This document shows positions 21,401-29,118 of a stretch of DNA of 64,000 nucleotides, piece after piece. Numbering within the stretch: the first letter of the stretch is position 1; each line of letters begins with the position of its first letter. Where the stretch lies: positions 56,125,048-56,189,047 of the forward strand of contig NC_054741.1 of the NCBI RefSeq assembly GCF_018143015.1, in the 5' to 3' direction. The notes below the pieces were generated by a model. It did not search any database. It was not told where the DNA came from and saw only the letters and a list, made by a program, of their open reading frames with translations. Position numbers and translations under genes: made by a program. Source of the stretch: Lytechinus variegatus. Taxonomy: Eukaryota; Echinodermata; Echinoidea; Temnopleuroida; Toxopneustidae.

Positions 21401-23069
21401 AACAAATGTGGCACTATGCTGAACTGGCAATTGTTTCCCTCACCAAACCTTTGTCTGACCGGGTTGGTGTTTTATTAAAGCTGTTATGAGTGGCTAAACG
21501 AACAGCCATTGATTCTTTCTTGCAAATTATGCACACTTAGTTTTCATTGATTTAGCGCCTATGAAAGGATCACCAGTCATCCATTAGAGTCATTGTAACG
21601 TACAAAGTGCTTTATGAAACACCCACCAGAACATTCAGGCCCCATTAATTAGAATTTAACAAAAATGTAAATTGTGTATAAATTAGTGTATTACAATGCA
21701 TGAAATTTTACTAAACAGAATTTGAAGAAAAAAAAGAAGGAGAATTGTTGCTAACTTCTGCTGCTGACAAATCTTCGTCAATTGGTGCACTGTGACAAAA
21801 GCATGCATCAGCATTGGACATTTTTTGATATACGTGGTAAATTAAGTGTAATTTATACAGGAAATCTGCATAAACCATGGACTCAACCGTGGGTTTTTAA
21901 AACCACCTTTTTTCAATTCAATTCAATTCAATTCTGGTTTTATTGTGAAAATGGTACATGACAAAAGTCCGAAGACTAATATCATATTTACAAAGTAAAA
22001 ATGTACATGTATATTATTAAAATAGAAATTGAATTGAATTGAATAATAATAATAATAAGCATTTATATAGCGCCATCTTTGTGAATTAGAGCCATTCTTA
22101 CTAGGAGTGATTTAGAACTTTTGGGAAGTCTAGACATGCTAGCTTGAAATTAGGCTAGTTCCGATCTAGTGACCAATCAGATGTGTACATACGAGTACCT
22201 TGTTTACAGCTCGTATGTTTTTCTTGTTTTTCAAAGTCAGCTGGTTGTACTCAGCCGCGATTCAGCTAATCTCCATCGTAGGCTTCACCTCGTCTTTGAA
22301 TATTATGTGTATCACACGTCACTTGCATTTGCTTGTTTCTGTTACAAGCTACTGAAAATCACACGTTGGATTGGTGAAGAATAAAATTGTAGAATTGTAG
22401 CAGTTGCTGTTGATGATACGGTTAATGTACAAATCCCATGGTGGAGAGTAAATGAATTAGATGTCCTGGTTTCATCAGAATGAGAATCAACAACAATATT
22501 TAAATAAATGCAAACATATTGAAAACATTGCTTTCTCCTGTGGAACTGAAGGGTGCTGCCTTCTAGAATTGCATCTTGACAAAATCCTATGCAAGCCTGC
22601 AAACGAGATACAAAATAAGAGAACGGTAGTCGTATTAACATGATTCTTTGTCACAGATGTTGCATCAGAAATCTAATGCTGCTTGGACACCTCAAAACTT
22701 CATTGGACCCGTCATATCTGACCATTATAAAGGCAATAGTGCGGATGGTATACAAAACTGTTTCTAAAATCATTCCTTTCTATATGAGAGTGTACTTCGA
22801 TGTGAAATAGAACTAAAATAAATCTGATAAGTTGATAACTGTTTTCATATTTGCAATTTATCGGTGTATTAGAACTTACCAGTAGATGTGATAATAAGTA
22901 CATGAATAAAAAAGTAAATAACTAAATGGGCATTATAACCACGTTCCATTCATGTATTTTTGTGTTTGTAGATCACACCAGCACGACTACTGGAGTACGC
23001 TTTGGGCAGCACTCTTCATTCTTAGCATCATCCAGTATGGATAGGAGTCTCAAGTTCTACAGCCTATAA
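436..23069 (+). CDS. PRPF19: Pre-mRNA-processing factor 19, complete gene in 11 coding exons
   Basis: U-box E3 ubiquitin ligase and scaffold of the spliceosomal NineTeen (PRP19-CDC5L) complex, acting in the nucleus in spliceosome activation and DNA-damage signalling (family knowledge). Coding segments: 436-454, 4276-4425, 5323-5541, 7406-7551, 9099-9215, 11002-11077, 15610-15719, 16821-17046, 17623-17879, 20932-21037, 22972-23069. They sum to 1524 nt, 507 codons plus TAA; human PRP19 is 504 aa. The U-box is residues 1 to about 70, starting MALVCSISNEVPE, with the conserved Val17 and an aromatic Phe at 33. A tetramerising coiled coil lies at about 76-135, an Ala/Pro-rich linker at about 136-170, and seven WD repeats from about 223 to the end, with IRIW, IKIWD and VKLWD motifs. 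The C-terminus [10 protein letters not shown] matches the vertebrate protein. All introns are GT-AG and all phases agree. The start has a strong context (A at -3, G at +4). The first and last exons are short, so only splicing reveals the full protein. Confidence 0.97.
1035..1545. repeat. Palindromic MITE, left end truncated
   Basis: The left arm holds TCAAAATCAGATG followed by AAGAAAGTTATGACATTTTA. The right arm ends in CTGAGGTAGACTTGACCTA. The same arms in the same order bound a complete copy at 28453-29052, so this is a second copy whose leftmost roughly 50 bp are missing. It has no open frame and is non-autonomous. Confidence 0.75.
1647..2515. repeat. Fold-back (palindromic) element
   Basis: The ends are inverted: TTAAAGACCC at 1647 and GGGTCTTTAA at 2506-2515. 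Deeper inverted arms also match: GTGATTCCATAGGTTTGTACACA at about 1878-1900 mirrors TGTACACAAACCTATGGAATCAC at about 2279-2301. The whole roughly 870-bp block is a long imperfect palindrome typical of a non-autonomous DNA transposon. Short ORFs inside it arise from the palindrome and are not credible genes. Confidence 0.75.
2880..2904. repeat. Short perfect hairpin
   Basis: AACAAGGTTAT, a three-base loop, then ATAACCTTGTT: an 11-bp perfect stem in intron 1. It is too short for a pre-miRNA; probably a chance or element-derived inverted repeat. Confidence 0.6.
4276..4425 (+). CDS. PRPF19: PRPF19 coding exon 2 (U-box)
   Basis: 150 nt, phase 1 to phase 1, residues 7-56. It carries most of the U-box ([20 protein letters not shown], then [16 protein letters not shown] and [11 protein letters not shown]). 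The U-box binds the E2 enzyme without zinc. Val17 and Phe33 are at positions known to matter for folding and E2 contact in the yeast protein. Splice sites are taag|TC and AAAG|gttagt. A partial copy of this exon lies 430 bp downstream. Confidence 0.97.
4723..4782 (+). pseudogene. Partial duplicate of PRPF19 exon 2
   Basis: These 60 bp align without gaps to exon 2 positions 4292-4351 and differ at five sites. Read in the exon frame, the five changes are GTC>GTT, GCA>GCG, GTT>GTC, AAG>AAA and CTG>CTA. All five are silent and all are transitions. The copy lacks the beginning and end of exon 2, has no obvious 3' splice site in front of it, and runs straight into a LINE tail. As it stands it cannot replace exon 2. 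Confidence 0.9.
4782..5166 (+). mobile_element. 5'-truncated non-LTR retrotransposon 3' end (CR1/L2-like)
   Basis: One frame (4783-4921) reads [12 protein letters not shown], then [18 protein letters not shown], which is typical of the C-terminal part of reverse transcriptases of the CR1/L2/Jockey group. After a frame break, 4958-5077 reads [20 protein letters not shown], then [14 protein letters not shown] and a stop, the usual end of these ORFs. The 3' UTR includes AAGCGCTTTGGGCCATTTGG and ends in (ATT)n at 5150-5166. The fragment is inactive. Family assignment is by motif only. Confidence 0.8.
5323..5541 (+). CDS. PRPF19: PRPF19 coding exon 3 (end of U-box and coiled coil)
   Basis: 219 nt, residues 57-129, from [20 protein letters not shown] to [11 protein letters not shown]. 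The helical stretch [19 protein letters not shown] onward forms the antiparallel four-helix coiled coil that tetramerises PRP19 and binds CDC5L (family knowledge). Acceptor cacctag|TG, donor GAAG|gtaagc. Confidence 0.97.
5834..6913 (+). mobile_element. 1.08-kb non-autonomous element with 11-bp inverted ends and five DR1 sites (copy A)
   Basis: Bounded by GTCTCACCTGC (5834-5844) and GCAGGTGAGAC (6903-6913), a perfect inverted repeat. It begins with a GC-rich segment (GGCGCCGC, GACGGCGACGG) and then holds five degenerate tandem units. Each unit has a perfect AGGTCAAAGGTCA: 6038-6050, 6230-6242, 6393-6405, 6556-6568 and 6709-6721. A second copy lies inverted at 53693-54782 with the same unit spacing (192, 163, 163, 153). 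Homology between copies continues about 20 bp past the right end (GCCAGAGGCATTCCACTTGT), so the true border may be near 6934. No ORF. Confidence 0.85.
6709..6731 (+). promoter_or_regulatory. DR1 plus DR4 nuclear-receptor-type half-sites
   Basis: Three perfect AGGTCA half-sites in line: 6709-6714, 6716-6721 and 6726-6731, spaced by 1 and 4 bases. The first pair is the DR1 consensus bound by RXR, HNF4 and COUP-TF. The second pair is a DR4 of the LXR/TR type (family knowledge). The other units in this element have the DR1 followed by TTTAGGGTCA or similar. Whether any receptor binds here is unknown. Confidence 0.5.
7406..7551 (+). CDS. PRPF19: PRPF19 coding exon 4 (Ala/Pro-rich linker)
   Basis: 146 nt, residues 130-178. 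ALATLKPQ is conserved with vertebrates. It is followed by a variable Ala/Pro/Val-rich linker ([20 protein letters not shown]) and a conserved end, GMTEDIIQK. Low-complexity linkers at this point are usual between the coiled coil and WD40 domain. Acceptor ttatag|CT, donor AAG|gtgaga. Confidence 0.96.
7552..9098 (+). other. PRPF19 intron 4
   Basis: 1,547 bp, gtgaga...tcccag. A small fold-back element lies at 7724-7890. The remaining 7891-9098 is AT-rich and shows nothing recognisable; the ORF on the - strand at 8138-8404 has no recognisable features. Confidence 0.85.
7724..7890. repeat. Short fold-back MITE, TTTCATAAAGC ends (copy 1)
   Basis: About 167 bp with inverted ends: TTTCATAAAGCTGTTTGTAA on the left, TTTACAAACAGCTTTATGAA on the right. 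The internal arms ACTGGTGACTC and CTAAGAACATG...CAGTCATGCGTAAAG are shared with 33434-33607 and 51004-51134. Confidence 0.85.
9099..9215 (+). CDS. PRPF19: PRPF19 coding exon 5 (basic linker before WD40)
   Basis: 117 nt, phase 0 to 0, residues 179-217: [20 protein letters not shown], then [19 protein letters not shown]. The basic ERKKRGK stretch is conserved in animals. Acceptor tcccag|TT, donor CCT|gtaagt. Confidence 0.96.
9589..10408. mobile_element. 820-bp inverted-end DNA element
   Basis: Ends CAGAGCTGCCAAGT (9589-9602) and ACTTGGCAGCTCTG (10395-10408) are a perfect 14-bp inverted repeat. Inside, ACGG-rich arms (TTCCGTATTTCATACGGAAA) and AAATACTGATTTTGG-type repeats fold back. CAG...CTG ends recall hAT elements, but the flanking octamers (agttaagt, ttaatttc) do not match well. 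Its middle (about 10166-10245) resembles the block at about 3355-3445 in intron 1. No transposase ORF. Confidence 0.75.
10571..10722 (+). repeat. Degenerate tRNA-derived SINE
   Basis: GTGTGGTCTAATCATTGG resembles a pol III A-box region, and GAGTTCGTATTCC (10625-10637) resembles a B box, at tRNA-like spacing. The following ATTGTCTCCTCTTTGATAAA looks like a SINE body. No (ATT)n tail is evident. It is too degraded to be a working tRNA gene. Confidence 0.55.
11002..11077 (+). CDS. PRPF19: PRPF19 coding exon 6 (start of WD40 domain)
   Basis: 76 nt, residues 218-242: [20 protein letters not shown], then [21 protein letters not shown] is identical to vertebrate PRP19 and opens the first propeller blade. 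Acceptor atttag|GG, donor ACTG|gtaagt. Confidence 0.96.
11531..15092. repeat. Palindromic MITE interrupted by a hAT-like insertion
   Basis: Left end TTAAAGGAGAATGAAACC (11531), right end GGTTTCATTCCCCTTTAA (to 15092). After removing the insertion 11577-14538 and one copy of the target duplication, about 592 bp remain. The arms pair: ATGAGAAAGTTATGAGCATT mirrors AATGCTCATAACTTTCTCAT, and TGATGTCAC mirrors GTGACATCA. The general plan (about 600 bp, TTAAAGG ends) resembles the MITE at 28453-29052. Confidence 0.85.
11577..14538. mobile_element. hAT-like non-autonomous DNA transposon, about 2.96 kb
   Basis: Terminal inverted repeats CAGTGTTGTAGT (11577-11588) and ACTACAACACTG (14527-14538). It is flanked by 8-bp direct repeats with one mismatch: gtgaaaac (11569-11576) and gtgtaaac (14539-14546). 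A CAG-type TIR with an 8-bp target duplication is the hAT hallmark. Next to both ends are arrays of AAGGCCAAGG/GCCTTG motifs (11595-11740 and about 14365-14520), like subterminal transposase-binding repeats. The interior (about 11765-14340) is AT-rich, with degenerate GCGAGC-containing units (for example near 12125, 12445, 12565, 12855) and no transposase frame. Confidence 0.85.
15163..15311. repeat. Short fold-back element with GGGGCC...GTTGCATGAAA ends
   Basis: GGGGCCTGTTGCATGAAAG on the left and TTTTTATGCAACAGACCCC on the right, 149 bp. The T-rich middle has TTTTTTGCCACGG and GCTACAGTTTTTT. It belongs to the group of elements whose ends resemble GGGCCyGTTTCATAAAG. Confidence 0.75.
15610..15719 (+). 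CDS. PRPF19: PRPF19 coding exon 7 (WD40)
   Basis: 110 nt, residues 243-279: [20 protein letters not shown], then [25 protein letters not shown] is the GH-containing start of a WD repeat. Acceptor ttgcag|GA, donor GAG|gtatga. Confidence 0.97.
16150..16392. repeat. Short fold-back element with poly-G start
   Basis: A run of ten G (16161-16170) followed by TCACAAAGAGTTAAGTGTGA pairs with TCACACTTAAAATCTTTGTGA ending near 16383. The inner ends match over about 20 bp with few mismatches. It is another member of the ...CACAAAGAGTTA-ended group. Confidence 0.65.
16411..16683 (-). repeat. tRNA-derived SINE, reverse orientation
   Basis: On the - strand the head has an A box (TGGCCCAGTGG, 16665-16675) and a perfect B box (GGTTCGAATCC, 16621-16631). 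A body and a (ATT)n tail follow, the tail seen as TAATAATAATAATA at 16411-16424. The tRNA-like head plus trinucleotide tail resembles the SURF-type SINEs described from sea urchins; that family name is an inference. Confidence 0.85.
16821..17046 (+). CDS. PRPF19: PRPF19 coding exon 8 (WD40)
   Basis: 226 nt, residues 280-354. [15 protein letters not shown] ends one blade with the IRIW signature. [20 protein letters not shown] and [15 protein letters not shown] follow. Near-identical stretches occur in vertebrate PRP19. Acceptor gacag|GA, donor CATG|gtaaga. Confidence 0.97.
17047..17622 (+). other. PRPF19 intron 8
   Basis: 576 bp, gtaaga...cccag. It contains a 5'-truncated tRNA-derived SINE (17128-17286). 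Otherwise nothing. Confidence 0.88.
17128..17286 (+). repeat. tRNA-derived SINE fragment
   Basis: GACCAGGAGGTCGGGGTTCGAACCCTGG holds a perfect B box, GGTTCGAACCC (17144-17154). The A-box side is missing. The body (CATCAGACCAAAAGACGTTA, then CTGGCGCTGCACAGCAGC) is unlike the SINE at 16411, so it is a different family. Confidence 0.7.
17623..17879 (+). CDS. PRPF19: PRPF19 coding exon 9 (two WD repeats)
   Basis: 257 nt, the largest exon, residues 355-440. [20 protein letters not shown], then [10 protein letters not shown], and [20 protein letters not shown], then [20 protein letters not shown]. Two complete GH...WD repeats ending in KIWD and KLWD. The donor is GAG|gtcagc, weaker than the others. 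Reading past it would add about a dozen residues and then stop. Confidence 0.97.
18278..18350 (+). repeat. Degenerate tRNA-derived SINE head
   Basis: GGAGTTGGTAGAGCGTCGGT (18281-18300) is close to a tRNA D-arm/A box (AGTTGGTAGAGCG). The expected B box is degraded to TGGAATTCAAAACC. The following CATCAGACTAGATCCTGTTTGG recalls the body of the SINE at 17128. Confidence 0.55.
18405..19550. repeat. Outer fold-back element of a nested pair
   Basis: Left arm TTTACACTACCAGTCA (18405) with TTCTTTGACTCACTATTACCTGTT. The right arm is its inverted form, AACAGGTAACAGTGAGTCAAAGAA and TGACTGGTAGTGTAAA, ending at 19550. The left arm is cut short at about 18454 by the element 18455-19464. Only about 136 bp of the outer element remain if the insertion is removed. 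Confidence 0.8.
18455..19464. mobile_element. 1.01-kb fold-back element with 16-bp perfect TIR
   Basis: GGGGCCCGTTTCTCAA (18455-18470) and TTGAGAAACGGGCCCC (19449-19464) are a perfect inverted repeat. The subterminal arms are only loosely paired. It has no transposase ORF and is inserted in the left arm of the palindromic element 18405-19550. Confidence 0.85.
20932..21037 (+). CDS. PRPF19: PRPF19 coding exon 10 (WD40)
   Basis: 106 nt, residues 441-475: [20 protein letters not shown], then [15 protein letters not shown]. The CKQW motif is shared with vertebrate PRP19. Acceptor ctttag|AT, donor ACAG|gtatga. Confidence 0.96.
21038..22971 (+). other. PRPF19 intron 10
   Basis: 1,934 bp, gtatga...ttgtag. 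Half of it is a fold-back element (21128-22093) with further insertions. The ORFs at 22169-22384 and 22342-22641 have no recognisable features. Nothing else was recognised. Confidence 0.88.
21128..22093. repeat. Fold-back element, right arm split by a retroelement tail
   Basis: Left arm GGCCCCAATTCACAAAGGTGG plus TTTTTAAAACCACC. The right arm has GGTTTTTAAAACCACC at about 21891-21906 and CTTTGTGAATTAGAGCC at 22077-22093. Between these two right-arm pieces sits about 170 bp with (TTCAA)n at one side and (GAATT)n(AAT)n AGCATTTATATAGCGCCAT at the other, a reverse-oriented LINE/SINE-like 3' tail. A half copy of the TTTCATAAAGC MITE (about 21550-21627) is also inside. Confidence 0.75.
22972..23069 (+). 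CDS. PRPF19: PRPF19 coding exon 11 (last WD blade and stop)
   Basis: 98 nt including TAA, residues 476-507: [20 protein letters not shown], then [12 protein letters not shown]. The last ten residues are identical to vertebrate PRP19. Acceptor ttgtag|AT. Confidence 0.97.
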
Positions 23070-23363
23070 GGGTGATGCTCACATTTCATCGCATCCTGCT
23101 TTTGTTGGCTATTCTGGTATTTGTCTTCAGTAGAGTATATCCAAGTTGATGGTAGGATGATTATATTGTGTGAACAGCACTCATTTTAAGAAACGTATTG
23201 TAATACTACATAATATTTCCAAAAAGCATCACATGAATCAAGCATCTACTAAGCTCACTCATGTGTAAGGTACTAGACAGAAAAACATTGGTATCAGAAT
23301 TTAAACTAGTAGCTTATGAAATAGGAGTATTGAAATGTATGGAAGAATGTGCATTGTATTATA

Positions 23364-25128
23364 TAAGCCTGAGTCGAATCGATTTTAAAATCGGTGTTCG
23401 ATCGATGTCATCGAACACCGGTGCAGATTTTGCAAAATCGGTGCATCGAAAAAAATAATTAAAAAAATACGTCGGCCGGCCGATTCGTTTGGTTCACACA
23501 ATCAATCAGCAAAATATCAGTAATGTCCAACTTGACTACTACTTACTTGATTTCTATTGCCCCAAAAATGAAACCGATCGTGTGATTATGATGCCTATTC
23601 ACCATTAATTTGAAGTTTATTTCGATCATAGTTCGAGTCTTACTCGTCTGCTCATGCCGAGATAATTTATGCACGATGAATTCATGAATGGAAGTCATGG
23701 CCATCGATCGTGCATGCGCAGTACAGTTCTTTAATCAAACCAGAAAATGGCCGGAAATTGACGCGATCAACGTAAAATAAATCTTGCTTCATGAACAATA
23801 TTCATATCATGACCACAGAACATTATTTAATCGTAATATTTAACAATAATTTGCATATGATAATCATTAATATGAATTTAGAGCTTGATGTGAAACGTTT
23901 GTATTTCGTTTCAATTTTCAATGGCGGACATCTCATGACGATCGACTTGAGTGCACTTGTCTAAAAAAATAATTATCATGTCAGGATTGATTCTCGAACA
24001 TTGTCTATTTGTCTCCAATTATGCAAAAACTCTTTTCAAGAACGTAATATCACCATATAATAACATTTTACATGACAAAACAGAGAAAATTGCGTTTGAT
24101 ATTTTTTTTCCCCATCAATTTGAAGCTAGTTTGTGCCCAACTTTGGGCTCTGATTTCATGGATGGAAAATATGTCATACGTCATCGAATACGCATGCGCA
24201 TTGTGTGCTTCCTTTCTCGGAGCTCGGAGACGTCCAGAGATGGAATAACAATAGAAATAATTCCAGTATTAATTCTTCCATATGAACTTAACATACTTTG
24301 CTGACATCGTCAATATTCTTAGTATGACCATAAAATCTTGTTAAATCATAATAATTTATATGAATTTAAGGCTTGATTCGAAACATTCGTTTTTATTTCG
24401 ATCGCATGCTGTTGTGTCTAAAAAAAATGGATTGTCATTATCAGGATTAATTCTCGAACATCGTCATAACTCATATTCCACAATCTTTCCTCACAATCGT
24501 TATATCAGCATTGAATAACAATTCAAATGACCATCCAGGGAAAATTACGTATTTATTCCCATAAATTTATTTGGAGCTCATTTTGGATCAACTACACAAT
24601 CTCAGGCAATTTACAGCGTTCTCCGTTGGTTGCACTTGTTTGCTGGCGCTGAAATGACAAGCACGCCTGTCGTTTCGGGAGAGTGAGTGTGCGGGGCTGC
24701 GGACGGGCCTGGTGAATGCGAGTCTGGACTGCGAATGCTAGTTGACCGAAAATCATTCGGATCGACTCTGCGTGATTCATGTCTTTATTATTGTTTCATT
24801 TTAAACTTATATGTTGTCATCTGCAAATATCATTGTTGAAGATATTTTGGGAAGAATTCTGCATTGGTCCCCGGCCTTTTTTTTGTGTTTTGTGATCATG
24901 GTAAATACAAACGAACTTTGCTCTGTCATCTGCTAGTGCAACGTACGCTCACCCGGCCGGCCAACGCCAGCGCACACCGTCAGTGCATGCATAGCGCATC
25001 GACGCGACGCGGCCGGAGCAAAAAAAAGACCAACTTTTCCCCGCCTTCAATATTCGATGCATCGATGTTCGATCGAATTAAAGCTGTCGAACACCGGTTT
25101 TCAAAATAATCGATATGACTCAGGCTTA
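23364..25128. mobile_element. 1.76-kb fold-back element about 300 bp past the PRPF19 stop
   Basis: Ends TAAGCCTGAGTC and GACTCAGGCTTA. Subterminal arms share CGGTGTTCGATCGATG on the left and CATCGATGTTCGATCGAAT plus GTCGAACACCGG on the right. Within the left arm is a smaller palindrome, ATCGGTGTTCGA...TCGAACACCGGT. The interior holds two diverged tandem units of about 490 bp (from about 23880 and about 24368) that share TGATTCTCGAACAT-like runs. It includes the CG-rich stretch GTCGGCCGGCCGA. No transposase ORF. Confidence 0.8.
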
Positions 25129-25460
25129 ACTTAGTATTATAGCCTATTTTTTATGAACTCATTCTTTCATTCTCAGAAATAATCCATAAACAATCCATGA
25201 CATGCTTTTGCGACAATTGATCAACACATCAAACCAACGCTAAATCTTATCTCATTCCTCACCCTTATCGATATCCTGATATTAATCTGAACTGAAAAAT
25301 GTATCACTACCCCAATCCTAGTTCTTTATTTTAAGTTAAGACCAAAGCAATTGTCATTGGAGCATGATTGTATGGGTAAAGCATAATTAAGTTCATGCGT
25401 TAATGGTTCTTATTTTGCTTCAAGCTGTAATATATAAACAGTGAAGTATTATTTCTTCCT

Positions 25461-25597
25461 GGGGAGCGTTTCATGAAAGGAGTTGTCGGACGTTTTATCC
25501 AACAGTTGCCATAGTAACTCTGCTTTTTAGCCAATCAACATCGAGGAAAGTTGTCAGATCTGACATCTTATCGGACAGTATTGATGAAATGCTCCCC
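25461..25597. repeat. 137-bp fold-back element
   Basis: GGGGAGCGTTTCATGAAAGG on the left and TTGATGAAATGCTCCCC on the right. The inner arms pair too: GTTGTCGGACGTTTTATCC with GGAAAGTTGTCAGATCTGAC nearby. It is short and non-coding. Confidence 0.8.
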
Positions 25598-26411
25598 CGA
25601 TTGCTAAATGATACAAACTCTAGGCATTTTACATTGAATGATAGGGAATGTTTATAACTATTACAGATCATTACTCATGAGATATTGCTGGTAGCTGAAT
25701 AAATTGTTATTGTAAAGTAATCCGCATGGCTTTGTAAATAAAACATAACAAAGACCTTTGGTATTTTAAAACAAAAGAGTATGTCATGTTCAATGCACTC
25801 ATCATTATTGATTTGCTAATTGCCTTGAACCTCTCCATTGTGTAAATATATATAGTCATTACACGCATGAAGGAATGATTTACCGTTTGCGCCTTACTGT
25901 AGTCTGTATCTGCAAATTGTTTTTGTTTTCATTAAGTGTCTGAAGGGTCTAAAATCGAATAACATGTAAAAGTTAAAAGTGCAGTGATGATTTCTTAGAT
26001 ATTCAAACTAGTCTCAAATTTTTGTAATGTCATGAAATTCATCAGTTTCACAATTAATTCCTTAGATATTATACTAACATTATCTCTTGATATAAATTTG
26101 AAAACCTATTTTGAACATTCCAAATTGCCCATTAAAAGCATTTATCTCAAAATGCATGTCTTTCTTTTGAAACCATAGCTTGGACAGCAGGGGTCTTGTT
26201 AATTAACTATGAAGCAGACAATTTCAGTTTCATAGGAGGTACATTAGGCAAGCATTTTGTTATCTTTCTGTGAATTTGGCATGGTTTACATGTATGTATC
26301 ATAGCAGGTAAGAGACGAGTGAATAACCGGCAAGTTTTACCGGTTACTGGCTTGAGCTGACAGCCTTGGGACAGATCAAATGAGTTATGTAAGCCTACAC
26401 TTGCATTTAAA

Positions 26412-26602
26412 GTGGAAGCGTCGTGGTGTAGTGGTTCTGACTCTTGCCTTGCAGTCAGAGGGTCGTGTGTTCGAATTCATGGCCTAGCGTCCTTTGGCAA
26501 AGCGTCAATACACACTTTGCCACTCTCTAATATATCTGTAAAGTGCTTAAAGACGTCATTTTGATGTATTAAGCGCTATATAAAAGTGGACTATTATTAT
26601 TA
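26412..26602 (+). repeat. tRNA-derived SINE, internally deleted form
   Basis: A box TGGTGTAGTGG (26424-26434), B box GTGTTCGAATTC (26467-26478), body AGCGTCCTTTGGCAAAGCGTC, and tail GCGCTATATAAAAGTGGACTATTATTATTA. Compared with the copy at 60554-60899 it lacks about 150 bp between CCACTCTC and TAATATATCTGTAAAG. Confidence 0.85.
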
Positions 26603-27689
26603 CACTATCAGCAACAATTATATGCTTAAAAAGGATGAGACCCTGTCTTACAAACAACTGCAATACATTCAATCAAACTCAAATGGAGACTGATCACATT
26701 TCTTATCTCTTATTTGCGCAATTTGAGATAAGTCTCATTTGGAAGACGGGGCCTTAGAAGTGTGATGTCCAAGCCACTCCCCATGTCAACTGGTTTGAAA
26801 TTTTGCAATGGTTGGTTGCTAACAATACAAGTTGTAGCTTTATCTCTCTGATACATAAGTGGGCTGGTATTCTATTGGAAACTATTTAATTTTACTTGGC
26901 AAAGAAATTAAGTTATTTTGTATTTAGCTCATAGTATTTCCCCCCAAAAAAGCATTGTGATGTTATATTGTCAAATATGTTTGTCTCTAAAGGTGGTACT
27001 TTTAGAGTGGTACTGCATAAATCTTTACCTGCCAATAATATTTCAAAATAATTGGCATCAGACTTGTCTAGAGTTGTCCTAGATTTAGGGTAATATACTA
27101 AAGCGAAATCATTCACTGAATACCAAAATTAGCAGTGTTTTATCCAAGTGAAATTCCAAGTAATTGAAGCCAACATCAGTCCTGGAGTGTGCTCTAGATT
27201 TTTCGTTCCGAACCATGGCTATGCCGTAACAAGACTGTGACATTGGTACAGTACTTTTTGAATTGTCAATTCTTAATACTTTTTTTCAAATACATTTTTG
27301 TACTGTATATTCATTGTTGTAGGCAGTTATAAAATAGAATTATTATTACTTTTTCTGTACATATGGATTCAACAAGCTCTGTTGCATATTTTTTTTTTCC
27401 AAAGCGATTTTTCTAATCAATGAGATTATTATTACTTGATTGCAAAGTATGTACTTCATGAACCTTGTATCCTCTGTAGACTCTTTTGTTTGTTTGTTTT
27501 GATAGCTTAATGAATATGGAATTATTTTTGTAATGATTGTATGGACTTGTTTGTAACTAGTACTTTTTGAATGTTCATGAAATTACTCTGCCAATGTGTT
27601 TGGTAGTGAAGTGGACCTATTGCAGCAAGAAATGGGAAGACTTTGCTGGGATGGACAATAAATATATAAGATGCTGCCCCCGACTTCTA

Positions 27690-28012
27690 GGGTTGCTTCA
27701 TAAAGCTTTGGTTAAAAGTTAGGGATGACTTTTATGAGTGACTGGAATATGGCAAGCCATGTGCATTGCCTAATTAATCAATGAATCAGTCACAAATTGA
27801 GATGATAATGATGTTCATTTCCAATAATATTTGTTTTAAAACAATGTTTTTGTGCAAAGTGTATCGACATGACATTTGATATAGAATCGCTTGAAAACAA
27901 GTCACATTTTTTTTATTATTGGGAAAAATTTGGAATCTCTTGTCGCACTTGGTGTTCAAGTCATTTGTTTACTCCGAAATAACTTTACAAATGATTTCAT
28001 AAAACAGCCCCT
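27690..28012. repeat. Diverged fold-back element with TTCATAAAGC ends
   Basis: GGGTTGCTTCATAAAGC on the left; ATTTCATAAAACAGCCCC on the right. Arms carry TGACTTTTATGAGTGACTGG and CAAGTCATTTGTTTACTCCG, loosely inverted. Divergence is high and the borders are approximate. Confidence 0.5.
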
Positions 28013-28452
28013 TGGCATTATATTTCAATGGTCCTAGCAGAGAGAGAAACAATTAAATCTTACTATGTATAGACTTCTCGAAAATGGAACACGGTTATTG
28101 AATTTGATCATTGAACGTATGTTTCCTTTTTCTCTGTAATGTTATCGTTTTTTGGTTTTTGTTTTTTTAAATTATGTATCTGTACAGTGTATTTAGGAAC
28201 GAATTTCACACAAGCCCTTTTGTTCCTGCAATTCAGCCACACATATCATAGTTCAGACTTTTCTGTATTGACCTGTGTTTCTGGACTTGAAGGGTTGAAT
28301 CAATTATTTTGTGTAATTAAAAAAGTTTGTGGCACCATCAATGAAGATGCTGTGTATATAAACTGTTTGGATCATTGTACTCTATCAATAAATTGCATTT
28401 CCATTGACTTGCATTTTCCAATCCCCACTTTCACCTGTGTTATCCTTGTTTG

Positions 28453-29052
28453 TTAAAGGACAAGTCCACCCCAACAAAAACTTGATTTTGATAAAATTAG
28501 AAAAATTCAACAAGCATAACACTAAAAATTTCATCAAAATCGGATGTAAAATAAGAAAGTTATGACATTTTAAAGTTTCGCTTATTTAAAAAAAAATAGT
28601 TATACGAACGAGCCAGTTACATTCAAATGAGAGTCGATGATGTCAATCACTATTTCTTTGTTTTTTATTGTTTGAAATATGAAATATTTTTATTTTCTCG
28701 TCATTGTCATGTGAAATGAAGTTTCATTCCTCCCTGAACACATGGAATTCCATTATTCTAACATTTTGTGCTTCAGGCAAGGAGGTCCTAATCATCAAAT
28801 TCGTAAAAATTGAAATATTGTATAATTCAAACAATAAAAAACAAAAGAAATAGTGAGTGACATCATCGACTCTCTCTTTTGGATGTAACTGGCTCGTTCA
28901 TATAACTATTTTGTTAAAAATAAGCGAAATTTTGAAATGTCATAACTTTCTTATTTTACATCCGATTTTGATGAAATCTTCAGCATTGTGCTTGTCTGAT
29001 TTTTCTCTATCGATTCAAATCAACATTTTTCTGAGGTGGACTTGACCTTTAA
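28453..29052. repeat. Palindromic MITE, complete copy, 600 bp
   Basis: TTAAAGGACAAGTCCACC at the left end mirrors GAGGTGGACTTGACCTTTAA at the right. The arms match for most of their length: AAGAAAGTTATGACATTTTA against AAATGTCATAACTTTCTTAT, and AGTCGATGATGTCAATCAC against GTGACATCATCGACT. The long palindrome is open in places by chance. The same family is at 1035-1545 and, diverged, at 29119-29993. Confidence 0.9.
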
Positions 29053-29118
29053 TCAACTACCGACTTCTCTCCCCATTTAAACCTCCACAGTTTACCACAT
29101 TTTATATAATCTCTTTTT

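Larger units (their letters stand above)
23070..28452 (+). other. PRPF19 3' UTR and downstream region
   Basis: No coding sequence was recognised. The 3' end of the mRNA cannot be fixed. AATAAA hexamers lie at 25737-25742, 27657-27662 and 28387-28392. If one of the later ones is used, the 3' UTR would contain the fold-back element 23364-25128, the 137-bp element 25461-25597, a SINE (26412-26602) and a diverged fold-back element (27690-28012). Confidence 0.5.
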
